Below, in pieces: positions 1 through 6,124 of a DNA stretch of 11,237 nucleotides. The stretch is taken from contig QBUN01000365.1 in assembly GCA_013180565.1 (NCBI GenBank), forward strand, positions 1-11,237. Reading direction: 5' to 3'. Below the pieces are notes generated by a model, which searched no databases, was not told the origin of the DNA, and saw nothing but the letters and a program-made list of their open reading frames with translations. Both the position numbers and the translations under genes were made by a program. Positions within the stretch are counted from its first letter, which is position 1, and every line of letters starts with the position of its first letter. Origin of the DNA: Candidatus Methanophaga sp. GoMg3.2. GTDB taxonomy: Archaea; Halobacteriota; Syntropharchaeia; Alkanophagales; Methanospirareceae.

Positions 1-1
1 T

Positions 2-85
2 CAAATCTATCCTAGGATTGAAGAAGAAGTTATTGAATTTTCTATACAAAAAGCTCGTACAGAGTCATTAGTGGGTATATCTTGA
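2..85 (+). CDS. C-terminal tail of an unidentified protein (partial, runs off left edge)
   Basis: An open frame enters from the left edge and gives 27 codons before TGA at 83-85, ending in residues RTESLVGIS. The piece is charged (EEEVIEF) and looks soluble. No family can be named from so little. A T-run (TTTTTT at about 164-169) about 80 bases downstream could end its transcript on the plus strand. It could also be a chance open frame, so confidence is low. Confidence 0.3.
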   Translation, partial: QIYPRIEEEVIEFSIQKARTESLVGIS

Positions 86-160
86 AGTTGGCTGCGATTA
101 ATGCAGACGCTATTTCTTGCATAATAAACGTCTTTGAACTCGGAACTATCCCATAAGAGC

Positions 161-430
161 CTATTTTTTAATTGTAACTTCTAATATGTCCCCGATAAAC
201 GTCCCTATTATGAATATCACCACAAGGATTATTACTGTTATGAACATCCCGATTGCAGTCGCTGCTGAGTATGCGAATCCACCAATAAAAAGCCCGATAA
301 ACCCAAAGATTATCCCAAGAATAATACCATACAGGATTCCCTTTTTGAAAAGTTCCCATCGCTTTTCCTTTCCGGGTTTCACGTATCCGTATATCAGTCC
401 AATAATAAACGCAAGTATCTCAAATATCAT
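161..430 (-). CDS. Small hydrophobic membrane protein, unknown function
   Basis: This 89-residue protein is almost all membrane helix. It has a first helix at about residues 2-16, a short charged loop (KPGKEKRWELFKK, about 18-30), and then two long glycine- and isoleucine-rich helices at about 31-53 and 57-80, ending in KK. The glycine spacing (GIILGIIFGFIGLFIGG) suggests tightly packed helices. The ATG at 428-430 is supported by a ribosome-binding-like AAGGTA a few bases upstream, and a TATA-like element lies at 482-488. I do not recognise a named family. It resembles the short uncharacterised membrane proteins common in methanogen-related archaea. The plus-strand frame over the same bases is its shadow. 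Confidence 0.65.
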   Translation of the reverse strand: MIFEILAFIIGLIYGYVKPGKEKRWELFKKGILYGIILGIIFGFIGLFIGGFAYSAATAIGMFITVIILVVIFIIGTFIGDILEVTIKK

Positions 431-481
431 TTTTTTACCTTCTAAAATTATAAAAGTGAAGGGGTATCTAAATTTTTCTAT

Positions 482-488
482 TTTATAG
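482..488 (-). promoter_or_regulatory. Candidate TATA box for the small membrane protein
   Basis: On the minus strand this reads CTATAAAA-like and lies about 55 bases before the ATG at 430. That would give a transcript with a leader of about 25-30 bases, consistent with the AAGGTA ribosome-binding-like site. Nothing else is clear in the 431-581 gap, apart from a minus-strand T-run at about 492-498 that could end transcripts coming from the disrupted gene upstream. Confidence 0.35.
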
Positions 489-917
489 CGATAAAAAATA
501 AGCTGCGTAGATAGAAGAGTATGCGAATTTGCGGATGTTCATATTATGTGTTATATGACTATTTTATATGCGTTTTGAGGCTCACTTACACTTCACTTTA
601 AGTTTAGATACTTTCCGACCATTAGAATAACTAATGAGAATAAGGAAAACAAAAAATATTACTAATACGTACGTTATTTCGGGACCCAATCGATCATCTT
701 TAAAACTAAAATAGAGAGCTAATGCACTAAAAAAACCGTATGTGAGGACCATCATAGCAATTAAGGTACAATAAACATGAGAAGTCTTCGATTCTAACCA
801 TTTTTTACTTAATCTACCATATTTACTTTCCAAGCAAAGTATTCTATCATCTTTTAGTAGTTCCCCAACTTTTCCTTTTATTTCAATACAACGCTCTTCG
901 TTAATAAATATGAATTG

Positions 918-925
918 AAAAAAGT
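918..925. repeat. Target site duplication, left copy (AAAAAAGT)
   Basis: The eight bases directly outside the left inverted repeat are identical to the eight directly outside the right one (2211-2218). ISL3-family elements are known to duplicate 8 bp on insertion. The perfect match fixes the ends of the element and suggests a fairly recent insertion. Confidence 0.9.
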
Positions 926-951
926 GGTTCTCCATAAGATTGTGTGGGTAA
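926..951 (+). repeat. Left terminal inverted repeat of the ISL3 element
   Basis: The 26-base end has two conserved blocks, GGTTCTC (926-932) and TGTGGGTAA (943-951), separated by ten bases. The complement of the right end has the same two blocks at identical spacing. The block-gap-block form suggests two separate contacts by the transposase. Confidence 0.85.
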
Positions 952-981
952 GTTTAATTACGCCACTTATTATATGAGCAT

Positions 982-2202
982 ATGGATGACAAAAAGCTTA
1001 TGCAGATTACGCTGGGGGTACCATCCCCCTGGTTCGTGAAAAGCGTTGAACTGAACACATCAGAAGAAAGGATAGATGTCTATTTCGATTTCATTAAAGG
1101 TAGTGAGTTCGCTTGTCCGATTTGCAATAAATCATGTAAAATACACGACACAAAAGATAGGAGTTGGAGACATCTGCCTCTATTCCATTATGAATCTTAT
1201 ATCCACGCTAGAGTTCCAAGGACGAAATGCGAAGAGCATGGCACAAAAACCGTAGTCATTCCCTGGTCAAGATCGGATACTGGATTCACAGCGTTTTTCG
1301 AGGAGGATGTTGTTGCCCTCGGTAAAGAAATGTCCGTTGCGTCAGTAGCAAGGAGAGTCAAGATTCATGAAGAATCCGCATGGCGAATTCTTGCCTATCA
1401 CGTCAACGACGCAATAGCGCGTGTTGATTTATCTCAGCTCGATACGATTGGTATAGACGAAATATCTGTTAAAAAAGGGCATAAGTATATTACTCTGTTT
1501 TACGACATTAAAAATGCGAAAGTGATTTATATAGCGATGGGGAAGGGCAAAAATACGATTAAAACGTTTAAAGATACAATTTCTAAGAAGATTAACCCCG
1601 AACAGATTAAATATGTCGCTATGGACATGTCTCCTGCATTTATAAGTGGTGCAAGCGAGTATTTTCCAACTGCAAAAATAGTTTTTGACAAATTTCACGT
1701 GATTCAGATGATGAATAATACCATCGACGATGTAAGACGTAACGAATACAAAACGAATAAAACACTCGCTAAAACTAGGTTTATCTGGCTGAAGAACCCT
1801 GAAAATTTGTCGGATAAAGAGAAAAAGAAGCTGCATTCTATGAAAGATCTTGATATTAAAACTGCTAAGGCGTACCAATTCAAACTGGCTCTTCAGAGGT
1901 TATGGCGGGTAAAAGACCTTCTAGCAGCACAAAATTATTTGAATAACTGGTATTATTGGGCTGCACACAGTAAGATTGAAGAAATCGTCAAACTTGCGGA
2001 GACCGTGCATAAACATTCTTATGGGATTCTGGAAGCAATCAGGACAGGACTCGACAATAGTGTTGCTGAAGGATTGAACAACAAAGTCAAGACAGTCGTC
2101 AAAAGATCCTACGGATTTAAGACTGCAAAATATAGAAATACGATGATTTATCTGGTGACAGGCAAATTGGAGTTGTCTCCGAGTTTACCCACATCAGGTT
2201 GA
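982..2202 (+). CDS. ISL3-family transposase
   Basis: This 406-residue DDE transposase cuts and joins the ends of its own element. The N-terminal zinc-binding region has C45-x2-C48, C52 and H55, followed by TKCEEHG with C83. The helix-turn-helix part lies at about 107-140. The RNase H-like catalytic core has Asp159 in GIDEISVKKGHKY, Asp215 in VAMDMSPAF followed by the FDKFHVIQ motif (about 236-243), and Glu363 in SVAEGLNNKVK. This is the order typical of the ISL3 DDE core, and the length is normal for the family. The ATG at 982 is taken because it lies just inside the left end and precedes the zinc-finger region by a usual distance. The last codons run through the right inverted repeat, so the C-terminal PSLPTSG is encoded by the repeat itself. 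No frameshift or internal stop is seen, so the gene looks functional. Confidence 0.95.
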   Translation: MDDKKLMQITLGVPSPWFVKSVELNTSEERIDVYFDFIKGSEFACPICNKSCKIHDTKDRSWRHLPLFHYESYIHARVPRTKCEEHGTKTVVIPWSRSDTGFTAFFEEDVVALGKEMSVASVARRVKIHEESAWRILAYHVNDAIARVDLSQLDTIGIDEISVKKGHKYITLFYDIKNAKVIYIAMGKGKNTIKTFKDTISKKINPEQIKYVAMDMSPAFISGASEYFPTAKIVFDKFHVIQMMNNTIDDVRRNEYKTNKTLAKTRFIWLKNPENLSDKEKKKLHSMKDLDIKTAKAYQFKLALQRLWRVKDLLAAQNYLNNWYYWAAHSKIEEIVKLAETVHKHSYGILEAIRTGLDNSVAEGLNNKVKTVVKRSYGFKTAKYRNTMIYLVTGKLELSPSLPTSG

Positions 2203-2210
2203 AGAGAACC
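2185..2210 (-). repeat. Right terminal inverted repeat of the ISL3 element
   Basis: Read on the minus strand this end starts GGTTCTC and, after ten bases, continues TGTGGGTAA, matching the left end in both blocks. It overlaps the last codons of the transposase gene. Confidence 0.85.
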
Positions 2211-2218
2211 AAAAAAGT
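2211..2218. repeat. Target site duplication, right copy (AAAAAAGT)
   Basis: This is an exact copy of 918-925. It lies in a codon run (Tyr-Phe-Phe on the minus strand) of the interrupted membrane protein gene, and reading across it into 917 keeps the frame open. Confidence 0.9.
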
Positions 2219-2535
2219 AAAGTAAAAAATTAAAGAGTACAAACATAACAACAGGTATAACCAAAAAGAGAAGAGACTCTTCAGAATATATGGCATATGC
2301 TATCAGCAAAAAAGTACCTGCTAAAAACACCTGGATACCTCTATTTATGTTATCAACACATCTTAGCAATTCTTCTCTTCTGAGCTGGTAAGCCGCCAGC
2401 AGCCCCTTAATTCTTAAGTCTAAAAGTGGCTCTTTAACTTCATTAAATTTTTCTTCCGTAGACATATCAATAGTTTATGAACAAAGGTGTTAAATAAAAA
2501 TGATTATAGCCAGGAATAAGCATAAGTCCCTAACT

Positions 2536-3426
2536 TCAAAGGTGTAAAAACCTATGAACAATAATATCATAAAATCGCTTTATTATCCCTTTAAAAGTTC
2601 CAAATATCCTCGGATAGTCTGCTTTACACACATAAAGGTTAAACGCCGAAGGCGGAATATACATAAGCTCAGCATAGCCTTCCTTCACTAATTTCTCATT
2701 CAGATTGGTATCATTAACATAAACAACCGCCAATAGCCGATAATACGAGTCATACTGCTTCTCATCATCCATATCGAGCTTAACCGCTTCACCCCAGCAA
2801 GTTCTGTTTACGAACTCCTTCGCTTCTTCATATCCTTCTTCGCCTATCTCAGGCGCATCAATCCCCACTAATCTAACCCTTTGTATCCCGTAAATGTTGA
2901 AATGGACATCAACCGTATCGCCATCCACTACGTTCTTGACGTATCCGCTCCATAGCTCACCCTTCTCTAATTCCGTAACGCCAAATGTCCACTCTGAGTT
3001 ATTACGCATCCAATATCTGTTATCGTTCTCATTATCGCTTACAACAGGGGTTCTATCTACTTCTTCACCTTTTGAATCGCTTAGGATTATCGCTTCTTCG
3101 CTATTGTCAAGCCACCTATAATGAGGGGTGTATGTACAATAGGCTCCGAGGTAAAGGGTAGTGCCTTCGGCTATTCAGTCAATTGCTGTTGAGCCGTGGG
3201 TAGGCTCAAAAGTCCAGTTCCCTATGTCTACGCTTTCATTTGATGGGTTGTGAAAGGTGACCCATTCGTTACCTTCATCGCTTCCCGCGGGTTTTTGGTC
3301 GAAGGCATATATTTCTACATCTGAAGAAGCGGATAAGATGTTTAGGGTTGGTACCCCTGTGAATAGAAGCACCAAGGTAATTCCCGTTAATACCGCCAGC
3401 TTTTTGTTCCTGCTATCTCCTTTTAT
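2536..3426 (-). pseudogene. Exported lamin-tail / thermonuclease (SNase-like) protein, broken by in-frame TGA
   Basis: One minus-strand frame runs from about 3426 to 2536 with a single TGA at 3177-3175. Before it are a basic stretch and a hydrophobic signal-like segment (GITLVLLFTGVPTLNIL, about 3384-3334), then a lamin-tail-like beta domain (EWVTFHNPSNESVDIGNWTF). After the TGA the domain continues in frame (WLDNSEEAIILSDSKGEEVDRTPV) into a staphylococcal-nuclease-like domain. That domain has the active-site pattern RLVGIDAPE, a downstream acidic GYEEAKEF, and YYRLLAVVYV for the second arginine. The intact family would be a secreted nuclease. No ATG or GTG precedes the hydrophobic segment. 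ATA at 3426-3424 sits where a start would fit, and only TTG (3375) or CTG (3399) are available, although a GGAG lies at 3420-3417. A shortened nuclease could start at ATG 3009, but it would lack a signal. The pseudogene call is firm unless the TGA is a read error. Confidence 0.82.
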
Positions 3427-3490
3427 TTGATATGCCTGTAACTTTACGGATGAAAGCGAAGGATGATGAGAATGATAAAGTGAAGAAAAA

Positions 3491-3510
3491 AATAATATAT
3501 ATTAAATATT
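3491..3510. promoter_or_regulatory. AT-rich TATA region between the nuclease pseudogene and pyrE
   Basis: The stretch is nearly pure A/T (AATATATATT core) and lies about 40 bases before the pyrE ATG. Transcription would start about 10-15 bases before the ATG, giving a very short leader, and pyrE shows no clear ribosome-binding site. Read the other way, the same box is suitably placed for the divergent nuclease gene, with a start near 3470. Confidence 0.45.
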
Positions 3511-3540
3511 AAAAAAGTCTATTAGTTACTTCAGGCTACT

Positions 3541-4104
3541 ATGGAAGAAAGCGAAAGGCTAAAAGAGATAATAAAGGAAAGGACTTTGATTGTAAAAGAA
3601 GATGAGGTGATTACCTTAGCGTCTGGGTTGAAAAGCAATTACTTTTTTGATATGAAAACAGTTTTGTTAAGTACGGAAGGCGCAAATTTGATAACCAAAG
3701 AAATTTTAAAAATGCTACAGGGGGTTCAATTTGATTATATCGGAGGTATGGAGTCTGGTGCTATTCCGATTGTCGCTTTAATTTCTGCAAATAGTGCGGT
3801 TTTGGGAAGAAATAAAGACGGGTTTTTTGTGAGAAAAAAGCAAAAGAGCCATGGCGAAAGAAAAAGCGGCATCAGTAATAAAATTGATGGCAATCTTAAG
3901 AGCAATAGTAATGTGGTAATAGTTGATGATGTCACAACCACTGGAGGATCGATTATGGATGCTATAAAAGAAGTAGAGCAATTCGGGTGTAAAATTGTTA
4001 AAGTAATCACAATAGTAGATAGAAGTCAAGGTGCAAAAGAAAAGCTTGCAGAACAGGGAATTGAACTCGATGCGTTGTTCACTGCGGATAACTTTGGATT
4101 ATGA
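3541..4104 (+). CDS. pyrE: Orotate phosphoribosyltransferase
   Basis: It joins orotate to PRPP to make orotidine 5'-monophosphate in pyrimidine synthesis, in the cytosol. The 187-residue length is normal for short archaeal forms. Visible motifs are LASGLKSNYFFDMK near residue 27 (the substrate-side Ser-Gly-xx-Ser-Tyr/Asn pattern), GGMESGAIPI at about 68-77, the flexible-loop FFVRKKQKSHGERK (95-108), and the PRPP-binding VVIVDDVTTTGGS (125-137) with its two adjacent Asp residues. The ATG at 3541 follows a TATA-like region with almost no leader. The stop overlaps the ATG of the next gene in ATGA, so the two are probably translated together. Base composition is more A/T-rich than in the right half of the window. 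A PyrE paralogue acting on another base cannot be excluded, but the loop and PRPP motif fit orotate transferase well. Confidence 0.88.
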   Translation: MEESERLKEIIKERTLIVKEDEVITLASGLKSNYFFDMKTVLLSTEGANLITKEILKMLQGVQFDYIGGMESGAIPIVALISANSAVLGRNKDGFFVRKKQKSHGERKSGISNKIDGNLKSNSNVVIVDDVTTTGGSIMDAIKEVEQFGCKIVKVITIVDRSQGAKEKLAEQGIELDALFTADNFGL

Positions 4105-4502
4105 GCGGGCAAACGACCTTGGTGGAGTTAATCGGTAAAATAATTCCCTTTCTTAGAAAAGAGAAATATGATTACAAAGTAGCAGAAGAGATTTGTAAGT
4201 TGTGCCTACCTTATCTGTCTATTAAGGAAACAACTCTTTTTTCCTATGTCGTCTTATCTATCTTTGACGAATTGAGAATTTACATAGAAGACGTTGTGGA
4301 TGAATTAGGAAAAATGTTCGGAATAGCTGCTCAAAACGGAGAAGAGGAGAGAATTTCTAATTATCTTCAAGAAGATTTTATAACCCATTTGCAAACTTTA
4401 AAGGAACAACCTCAAGATTCAAAGGAATTGCACAGGATTCTTAGTGATATGATACATAAGTGGCTTACATTTGAGAAAGAAGATTTTAGTAGGTATAAGT
4501 GA
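4101..4502 (+). CDS. Unknown protein translationally coupled to pyrE
   Basis: This 133-residue protein is soluble, mostly helical and without a signal or membrane helix. It is rich in Glu, Lys and Leu, with two cysteines close together (EICKLCLPYL, about 30-39). I do not recognise a family. It starts inside the pyrE stop codon (ATGA, 4101-4104), which suggests one transcript and coupled translation, so it may serve nucleotide metabolism or simply travel with pyrE. After its TGA (4500-4502) the same frame stays open for 35 more codons (4503-4607; KLWWRLIYNTHLKRKEYEITF and on) to TAA at 4608-4610, and those codons look protein-like. The protein may therefore have been longer before a nonsense change, but this is weak evidence. 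Confidence 0.6.
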   Translation: MSGQTTLVELIGKIIPFLRKEKYDYKVAEEICKLCLPYLSIKETTLFSYVVLSIFDELRIYIEDVVDELGKMFGIAAQNGEEERISNYLQEDFITHLQTLKEQPQDSKELHRILSDMIHKWLTFEKEDFSRYK

Positions 4503-4843
4503 AAGTTATGGTGGAGACTTATCTATAATACTCATCTGAAGAGAAAAGAATATGAAATAACCTTTGAGAAGGACTTTGAGGATATTACGTTTATAAATAT
4601 CTTGGACTAATACCAGCTATGTGAATTTATGGTAGTGGAATAGAAAAACGAGCTAAAGTTTACGTTTTCGTAAGCATAACAAATGATATGCCACGTAACA
4701 GCAATGATGAGTGTTACCAAAAAACAGAAAAAGGCGAAAAGCGATGGATGTGAAAAACGGAGAGATAGGAAGAGGATGTGAGAAAAGCTTCTCTATTTTT
4801 TACTAGTAAATCCGTGATAATATCCCCAGCGGAGCATATAATA
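4503..4843 (+). other. Gene-free stretch with several hairpins (3' region of the pyrE transcript)
   Basis: No convincing gene is seen. Positions 4503-4610 continue the frame of the preceding gene after its stop. Further on are a hairpin GTTTACG-TTTT-CGTAAGC (4658-4675, one G-U pair), a hairpin GTAACA/TGTTAC (4695-4700 and 4712-4717, 11-base loop), and the terminator-like stem at 4780-4801. These could form a structured 3' untranslated region or a small RNA; the sequence alone does not decide. Confidence 0.4.
4780..4801 (+). terminator. Hairpin plus U-tract terminator for the pyrE unit
   Basis: A five-pair stem GAGAA/TTCTC (4780-4784 and 4789-4793) with loop AAGC is followed directly by TATTTTTT. 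Archaeal termination depends mainly on the U-tract. Its polarity fits the plus-strand pyrE transcript, and it lies just before the 3' end of the convergent DUF488 gene. Confidence 0.5.
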
Positions 4844-5302
4844 TCAAAACTCATCCAACCTTTTGTTCCGCTTTCTGCCTTTGTGCTCAGAACACAGACC
4901 CGGATCTATTATATGTATCACGGTGAAGCCATGCAGTTTGAGCGCATCTGCAATAAATCGGCGATGACAACTGGAGAATAAACGTTCCGCACACATGATC
5001 GCTACTCGTTTCGATCTTGCAAGTGTTTCAACGTAGTCTAACCCCATTCCAAATTCGCCGGTCTTCATATACTTTGTATATCCCCCTTCCCGGTAGCCGC
5101 CGAGTTCTGTAACGTGATGATATTCTATACCGCAGTGATTCAAGCTCGCTTTTAGATTCTCCTGCTTGAAATGCTTGTGCCTTGACGTAGGGAATCGTCT
5201 CACATCTACTACTGCCTCTATCCGGTATGCCGCGAGCAAGTTTAAGAATTCCTCTATGCTCCTGTTACTCGTCCCAATAGTCAATATTTCCAATTCAGAC
5301 AT
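4844..5302 (-). CDS. DUF488 family protein
   Basis: The protein has 152 residues from ATG 5302. That start is chosen because SELEILTIGTSNRS is where DUF488 proteins normally begin, while a start at 5338 would add an atypical tail. Family signatures are TIGTSNRSIEEF (8-19), VVDVRRFPTSR (31-41, with Asp33 and Arg35/36), GGYREGGYTKYM (68-79), and the C-terminal CAE(x5)CHRR motif (Cys104, Glu106, Cys112-His113). The biochemical role of the family is not established. The paired Cys/His residues suggest metal or nucleic-acid handling, which is inference. Its ATG overlaps the stop of the upstream PIN gene by eight bases (5295-5302), so it is probably coupled to that toxin-antitoxin-like unit. The C-terminus is very basic (HKGRKRNKR). 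Confidence 0.85.
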   Translation of the reverse strand: MSELEILTIGTSNRSIEEFLNLLAAYRIEAVVDVRRFPTSRHKHFKQENLKASLNHCGIEYHHVTELGGYREGGYTKYMKTGEFGMGLDYVETLARSKRVAIMCAERLFSSCHRRFIADALKLHGFTVIHIIDPGLCSEHKGRKRNKRLDEF

Positions 5303-5807
5303 TTTCGAGTAAATGCGAAAATTCCTGATATTCTTCATGGCCTAGTCGAAATCCATTTCTAATCATCAAATCCACTTTATTTTTTGCTTCCTCTTTTTTC
5401 AACTCACTCTTTCTTACCATCAGGAATATTAGAAATAAGGTACCACGAACTTCTATTCTTAAAACACTTCCTACTTCTCTGGCTATGCTTTCATCCAAAA
5501 CCGCGACGCCTCCTTTATTTTTCGCTAAGGTAAGCACTTCCAGTTCGCCTTCATGCAGCTCTTTCTCCAGACTTTTTAACATCTCCTTGAAACCATTCTC
5601 TGCTACTTGTACAACCTTAATAACCCCTTTATTTACCAAATCCTCAGAAATTAATGCATCGGCATATCCCTGGTTTTTTCCTTCTGTTACAACTTGCTTA
5701 TAAACTTGTGTAGGTATAATTTTCTCCCCCTCTAACTGCTTAAAAATCCAATTTAACCCTACTTTGTTTAGGTATATCAAAGGAGAAGAACCGAAGATCC
5801 ATATCAT
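5295..5807 (-). CDS. PIN-domain protein, DUF3368 type (toxin-like), first catalytic Asp missing
   Basis: PIN proteins of this type are usually RNA-cutting toxins paired with a small antitoxin. The 170-residue length and pattern fit: the N-terminal IFGSSPLIYL (4-13), an acidic VVTEG (Glu42), LHEGELEVLTLA (84-95), VLDESIAREV (Asp105) and a late GFRLGHEEY. The family start is normally a V/I-F-D-x-S-P-L-I pattern whose Asp binds the active-site metal; here residue 6 is Gly, encoded by GGT, one base from the Asp codon GAT. The protein may be inactive, or may bind RNA without cutting. The ATG directly abuts the stop of the UPF0175 gene (5808), and the stop overlaps the DUF488 start. The gene is therefore the middle member of a three-gene unit. 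Confidence 0.87.
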   Translation of the reverse strand: MIWIFGSSPLIYLNKVGLNWIFKQLEGEKIIPTQVYKQVVTEGKNQGYADALISEDLVNKGVIKVVQVAENGFKEMLKSLEKELHEGELEVLTLAKNKGGVAVLDESIAREVGSVLRIEVRGTLFLIFLMVRKSELKKEEAKNKVDLMIRNGFRLGHEEYQEFSHLLENV

Positions 5808-6110
5808 CTATTTCATTGCCGCCTCGAAGTCACCCCTTATATCGTCAATGCTTATGTGCAGAGAGATACCTTTTTCCCTTATCAAATCCATCATCTCTCT
5901 GACAGATATACCAGCTATTTCCGCAGCTTTCGCCAGAGATACTTTTTTATCGCTGAACAACCCCAGTGCACGTTTTTTTAATTCCTCATTTATTCCAGTG
6001 TCCAAAATTCTTCGTATCAAAGCGGATCTCTCAGCTTTATCTATTCCGATTAGCCTTTCGAGCTTCCTCTCTATCTCAGTCGTGGGTCTAATAGATATAA
6101 CTTTTTGCAT
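5808..6110 (-). CDS. UPF0175 family antitoxin-like DNA-binding protein
   Basis: This 100-residue protein is the likely partner of the PIN protein encoded next to it. Residues 1-45 (VISIRPTTEIERKLERL and SALIRRILDTG) look like a ribbon-helix-helix dimerisation and DNA-binding region. Residues about 57-82 (SLAKAAEIAGISVREMMDLI) form the helix-turn-helix-like segment typical of UPF0175. The tail ISLHISIDDIRGDFEAA is probably the toxin-contacting part, by analogy with other antitoxins. The ATG at 6110 follows a TATA-like palindrome by about 20 bases and has no ribosome-binding site, so the mRNA is probably leaderless. It is first in the operon, as expected for an autorepressing antitoxin. Confidence 0.85.
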   Translation of the reverse strand: MQKVISIRPTTEIERKLERLIGIDKAERSALIRRILDTGINEELKKRALGLFSDKKVSLAKAAEIAGISVREMMDLIREKGISLHISIDDIRGDFEAAMK

Positions 6111-6124
6111 GTTTACTTATTCAG

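Larger units (their letters stand above)
926..2210 (+). mobile_element. ISL3-family insertion sequence, complete (1285 bp)
   Basis: The element has one full-length transposase gene and inverted ends. The left end (926-951) begins GGTTCTC and the right end (2185-2210) finishes GAGAACC. Each end then has ten poorly matched bases, followed inward by a second matched block, TGTGGGTAA (943-951, and its complement at 2185-2193). Matching is 7/7 in the outer block and 9/9 in the inner block. Perfect 8-bp direct repeats flank it. The intact transposase, intact ends and intact duplication indicate a recent and possibly still mobile copy. The transposase stop codon lies only eight bases inside the right end. 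Confidence 0.92.
582..2465 (-). pseudogene. Four-helix membrane protein gene split by the ISL3 element
   Basis: Two minus-strand frames flank the insertion sequence: codons 1-85 at 2465-2211 and the rest at 917-582. Removing 926-2210 plus one copy of the AAAAAAGT duplication joins them in frame with no stop (…LLYFF then QFIFINEER…), giving about 196 residues. The joined protein has a charged N-terminus (1-42), helices at about 43-60 and 65-90, a soluble basic middle (about 92-131), and helices at about 133-155 and 167-182 with a basic tail. In the present sequence the first part runs into the element and ends at 2148 after 20 foreign residues; the second part could start at an ATG (933-935) supplied by the element. 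An AT-rich element at about 2491-2503 could be the promoter of the N-terminal half. I do not recognise the family. The paired-helix layout vaguely recalls small sensor or effector membrane proteins, but no motif supports a function. Confidence 0.85.

Noticed and set aside
1429..1878. Minus-strand frame of about 149 codons inside the transposase gene.
   Set aside because: It is fully antisense to conserved transposase motifs, is Phe-, Arg- and Ile-rich in the way shadow frames are, and has no independent start signals.
935..2201. Alternative element ends at TGTGGGTAA (943 and 2193) with flanking near-repeats TAAGATTG and TCAGGTTG (6 of 8 matches).
   Set aside because: The outer ends GGTTCTC/GAGAACC are flanked by a perfect 8-bp repeat, and excision there restores an open frame. 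Both results are much stronger than the imperfect inner match.
2536..3009. Nuclease domain as an intact stand-alone gene starting at ATG 3009.
   Set aside because: The upstream frame is continuous and clearly encodes the rest of the lamin-tail domain, so the ATG at 3009 is internal. A truncated product could be made, but it would lack a signal peptide.
3175..3177. TGA as a selenocysteine or otherwise recoded codon in the lamin-tail nuclease gene.
   Set aside because: I see no SECIS-like element and no family reason for selenocysteine here. Conserved genes in the window (fni, pyrE, DUF424) end normally at TGA, so general recoding is unlikely.
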